DNA of 64,000 nt. Origin: Olleya namhaensis (GTDB taxonomy: Bacteria; Bacteroidota; Bacteroidia; Flavobacteriales; Flavobacteriaceae). Made by a program: the position numbers and the translations under genes. The stretch is from NCBI RefSeq assembly GCF_900114005.1, contig NZ_FORM01000005.1, positions 1 to 64,000 on the forward strand, given 5' to 3'. Every line of letters starts with the position of its first letter. The stretch's first letter is position 1. Shown one piece after another: positions 61,609 to 64,000 of the stretch. A model generated the notes under the pieces. That model worked only from the letters and a program-made list of their open reading frames with translations. It did not search any database and was not told the origin of the DNA.

Positions 61609-63339
61609 ATGAGACATATAGACCCAAAACTTTTAGAAAGAGTAAACACCTGGTTAACACCTGCTTTTGATAAAGACACACAAGATTATATTAAAAACCT
61701 AATCGCGGTAGAGCCTACAGAATTAAAAGAAAGTTTTTACAAAAACTTAGAATTTGGTACTGGTGGTATGCGCGGTGTTATGGGTATTGGAACCAATAGA
61801 ATAAATAAATATACTTTAGGTAAAAACACACAAGGAATAAGTAATTACATGCACCAAGTTTTTCCTGGAGAAACACTTAAAGTAGCTATTGCTTTTGACT
61901 GTAGACACAATAGTAAGAGTTTAGCAAAAGTTGTTGCAGATGTTTTTTCTGCAAACAATATTAAAGTCTATTTATTTGAAGACTTACGCCCTACTCCAGA
62001 GTTATCTTTTGCTTTAAAACATTTAGGATGCCACTGTGGTATTGTACTAACAGCATCACATAACCCACCAGAATATAATGGTTATAAAGTGTATTGGCAA
62101 GATGGTGGACAATTAGTACCACCACAAGATGGCGAAATTATTAACCTAATTAATGCGCTTGATTATGCCGAAATTAAATTTGAAGCAAAACCAGAATTAA
62201 TTGAATATATAGGAGAAGCTGTAGATAACGTATTTATTGACGCAGCAGTAAAAAACGGAAGTTTTGACACGCCTCAAAAAGATAAAGACAATTTAAACGT
62301 TGTATTTACATCGTTACACGGGACGTCAATAACCACTATTCCAGAAACTTTTGAACGTGCTGGATACAAAAATGTACATATTGTTGAAGAACAACGTGAG
62401 CCTAATGGCGATTTTCCAACAGTTAAATCTCCAAACCCAGAAGAACCTGAGGCACTTAAAATGGCTTTAGATTTAGCTAAAAAAGTTGATGGTGACATTG
62501 TTATAGGTACAGACCCTGACAGTGACAGAGTTGGTGTTGCAGTAAGAGGCCTTGATAATAAAATGATTTTATTAAACGGAAATCAAACCATGGTCATGAT
62601 GACCGAGTTTTTATTACAACAATGGAAAAGTAAAAACAAAATAAATGATAATCAATTTATAGGAAGCACCATTGTATCTACTCCAATGATGTCTGCTCTT
62701 GCGGATGCCTTTAATGTAGAGTGCAAAATTGGACTAACTGGATTTAAATGGATTGCAAAAATGATTAAAGACTTTCCTAACCAAGAGTTTATTGGTGGTG
62801 GAGAAGAAAGTTTTGGTTTTATGGTTGGTGACTTTGTAAGAGACAAAGATGCTGTAACCTCTGCTTTACTTGCATGCGAAATTGCAGCCCAAGCTAAAGC
62901 AAAAGGGAGTACTTTTTATAAAGAATTAATACAACTTTACACTAAACATGGCTTTTATAAAGAGCGTTTGATATCTATCACTAAAAAAGGTATTGAAGGT
63001 GCTCAAGAAATCAAACAAATGATGATTGATGCTAGAGAAAATCCACTAACAACAGTTAATGGATCTAAAGTAATCAAGATTGAAGACTATCAATTATCCG
63101 AAGCAAAAAACACGTTAGACAATACAACAACTGTAATAGACATACCAAAATCTAATGTTTTAATTTACTACACAGAAGATGGTAGTAAAATTGCGTTAAG
63201 ACCAAGTGGTACAGAACCAAAAATAAAATTCTACATCAGCGTTAACACAACATTAGACAATGTGTCAGAATTTGAAGCTACGGAACAAAAATTGGAAAGC
63301 AAGATTGATGCTATATTAAAAGATATGCAGCTAAACTAA
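61609..63339 (+). CDS. Phosphohexomutase (phosphoglucomutase/phosphomannomutase)
   Basis: A 576-residue alpha-D-phosphohexomutase from the ATG at 61609. The active-site phosphoserine loop is [11 protein letters not shown] (about 143-153), the metal loop [10 protein letters not shown] (about 296-305), the sugar-binding loop GGGEESFGF (about 395-403), and the phosphate-binding [12 protein letters not shown] (about 530-541). It interconverts hexose 1- and 6-phosphates. Its length fits the PgcA-type subfamily. The ABC exporter starts at the next base after its stop. Confidence 0.92.
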   Translation: MRHIDPKLLERVNTWLTPAFDKDTQDYIKNLIAVEPTELKESFYKNLEFGTGGMRGVMGIGTNRINKYTLGKNTQGISNYMHQVFPGETLKVAIAFDCRHNSKSLAKVVADVFSANNIKVYLFEDLRPTPELSFALKHLGCHCGIVLTASHNPPEYNGYKVYWQDGGQLVPPQDGEIINLINALDYAEIKFEAKPELIEYIGEAVDNVFIDAAVKNGSFDTPQKDKDNLNVVFTSLHGTSITTIPETFERAGYKNVHIVEEQREPNGDFPTVKSPNPEEPEALKMALDLAKKVDGDIVIGTDPDSDRVGVAVRGLDNKMILLNGNQTMVMMTEFLLQQWKSKNKINDNQFIGSTIVSTPMMSALADAFNVECKIGLTGFKWIAKMIKDFPNQEFIGGGEESFGFMVGDFVRDKDAVTSALLACEIAAQAKAKGSTFYKELIQLYTKHGFYKERLISITKKGIEGAQEIKQMMIDARENPLTTVNGSKVIKIEDYQLSEAKNTLDNTTTVIDIPKSNVLIYYTEDGSKIALRPSGTEPKIKFYISVNTTLDNVSEFEATEQKLESKIDAILKDMQLN

Positions 63340-64000
63340 ATGAAAAAAATAATACATCAACTTTTACCATTTATAAAAAAATTTAAAAAGCACGTCGTTT
63401 TTAACGTGCTTTTTAACTTATTATATGCGCTATTTAGTGCGTTAGCATTTATCTCTTTAATACCAATGCTAAATGTATTATTTGGTCAAACTACTACAGA
63501 AACAACAGCTCCAGTTTGGACTGGGCTTTCAGACATAAAAAACTATGGAGAGCAATTATTAAACTATAAAGTTAGCGGATACTTAGATTCTGGTAATCCA
63601 CAAATGGCATTAGTTATTGTAATTGCATTAGTAATATCTACTTTTATTCTTAAAAATTTATTTGGTTATTTTGCTAATCAACACATGATGTATCTTAAAA
63701 ATGGGGTTCTAAACGACCTAAGAAAAGATATGTATCAGAAAATAATAAAACTTCCTTTAAGCTTTTATTCTAAAAGACAAAAAGGGGATGTTATGGCTAG
63801 GATTTTAGGAGATATAAACGAAATGCAAAATTCATTTTTTATTGCTCTAGAGTTAATAGTAAGAGAACCTGCAACCATTATATTTTCTTTAATATTCATG
63901 TTTTCATTTAGTTGGAAATTAACGCTGTTTGTTTTATTATTTATACCGTTTGCAGGATTTCTAATCTCTAGAATAGGAAAAAGTCTTAAAAGCAACTCAT
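63340..64000 (+). CDS. ABC exporter (MsbA-like), 5' part; continues past window end
   Basis: The first 220 codons of a transporter that runs off the window. The sequence begins MKKIIHQLLPFIKKF, with TM helices near residues 22-40 and 85-107. Then come the coupling-helix region SFYSKRQKGDVMARILGDINEMQ (split at about 140-162) and another TM pair (about 180-215). This is the ABC transmembrane domain type 1; the ATPase part is not in the window. It is probably a lipid or lipooligosaccharide exporter. The ATG touches the phosphohexomutase stop. An 11-bp hairpin with T run lies inside codons 16-25. Confidence 0.9.
   Translation, partial: MKKIIHQLLPFIKKFKKHVVFNVLFNLLYALFSALAFISLIPMLNVLFGQTTTETTAPVWTGLSDIKNYGEQLLNYKVSGYLDSGNPQMALVIVIALVISTFILKNLFGYFANQHMMYLKNGVLNDLRKDMYQKIIKLPLSFYSKRQKGDVMARILGDINEMQNSFFIALELIVREPATIIFSLIFMFSFSWKLTLFVLLFIPFAGFLISRIGKSLKSNS

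Overview
The window is a stretch of AT-rich chromosome from a member of the Bacteroidetes, most probably a marine Flavobacteriaceae. Four things support this. Genes lack Shine-Dalgarno sequences. Promoter elements of the TAnnTTTG type lie in front of many genes, and two of them (tRNA-His, rpmH) have a TTTG exactly 19 nt upstream. The gene content is flavobacterial: BshB1, fused ResB-CcsA, DUF4252 and DUF4199 proteins, a BtuG-like lipoprotein, a candidate type IX secretion cargo, and CarB without its allosteric domain. Finally, intrinsic terminators close most transcription units. I see no prophage, IS element, CRISPR array or rRNA operon.

Layout. 1-4.1 kb looks accessory: an orphan lipoprotein, a highly structured cassette-like repeat, an orphan small protein, and a three-gene operon (membrane protein, FG-GAP/ASPIC-UnbV protein, four-Cys membrane protein). 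4.3-11.5 kb holds two PLP enzymes of the Cys/Met family, tRNA-His, rlmF-bshB1, mscL and several very small proteins. 11.7-16.4 kb holds a secreted acidic-repeat protein, the cytochrome c assembly protein CcsBA and a truncated haemoglobin. 16.5-22.2 kb is a co-directional run: DUF2520 protein, KdsC-like phosphatase, small membrane protein, UbiA prenyltransferase, Maf, lipoprotein, MscS and CorA. 22.4-26.8 kb is a periplasmic PIG-L deacetylase, a 34-residue membrane peptide and a sodium:solute symporter. 27-31.6 kb holds a DnaJ-KTSC protein, a glycosyltransferase, a haem-binding protein and purB. 31.7-33.8 kb is an ECF sigma operon with two DUF4252 proteins. 33.9-42.6 kb holds an S41 protease, a PP-loop ATPase and a vitamin B12 uptake locus.

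The B12 locus is the most coherent system. A cobalamin riboswitch precedes a BtuB-like TonB receptor and a BtuG-like beta-propeller lipoprotein on the minus strand. btuF-btuC-btuD run divergently. Together they would carry cobalamin from the cell surface through the outer membrane, periplasm and inner membrane. 42.6-43 kb is a 2.6-copy, ~101-bp tandem repeat whose hairpins keep their pairing. 43-54.3 kb is housekeeping: rmuC, a thioesterase, carB, rpmH, cls, a lytic transglycosylase, mtaB. 54.4-58.2 kb has a peptide-binding lipoprotein and a tandem triplet of YhhN/TMEM86-like membrane proteins. 58.3-64 kb has a GlmU-like protein, L31, a DUF4199 protein, a GtrB-like glycosyltransferase, a phosphohexomutase and the start of an MsbA-like ABC exporter cut by the window end.

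I found no single clearly new system. The best leads are the structured cassette-like element, the set of unannotated 34-49 residue proteins tied to particular neighbours, the YhhN triplet with altered acidic residues, and the covarying tandem repeats. All functions are read from sequence motifs without database searches.
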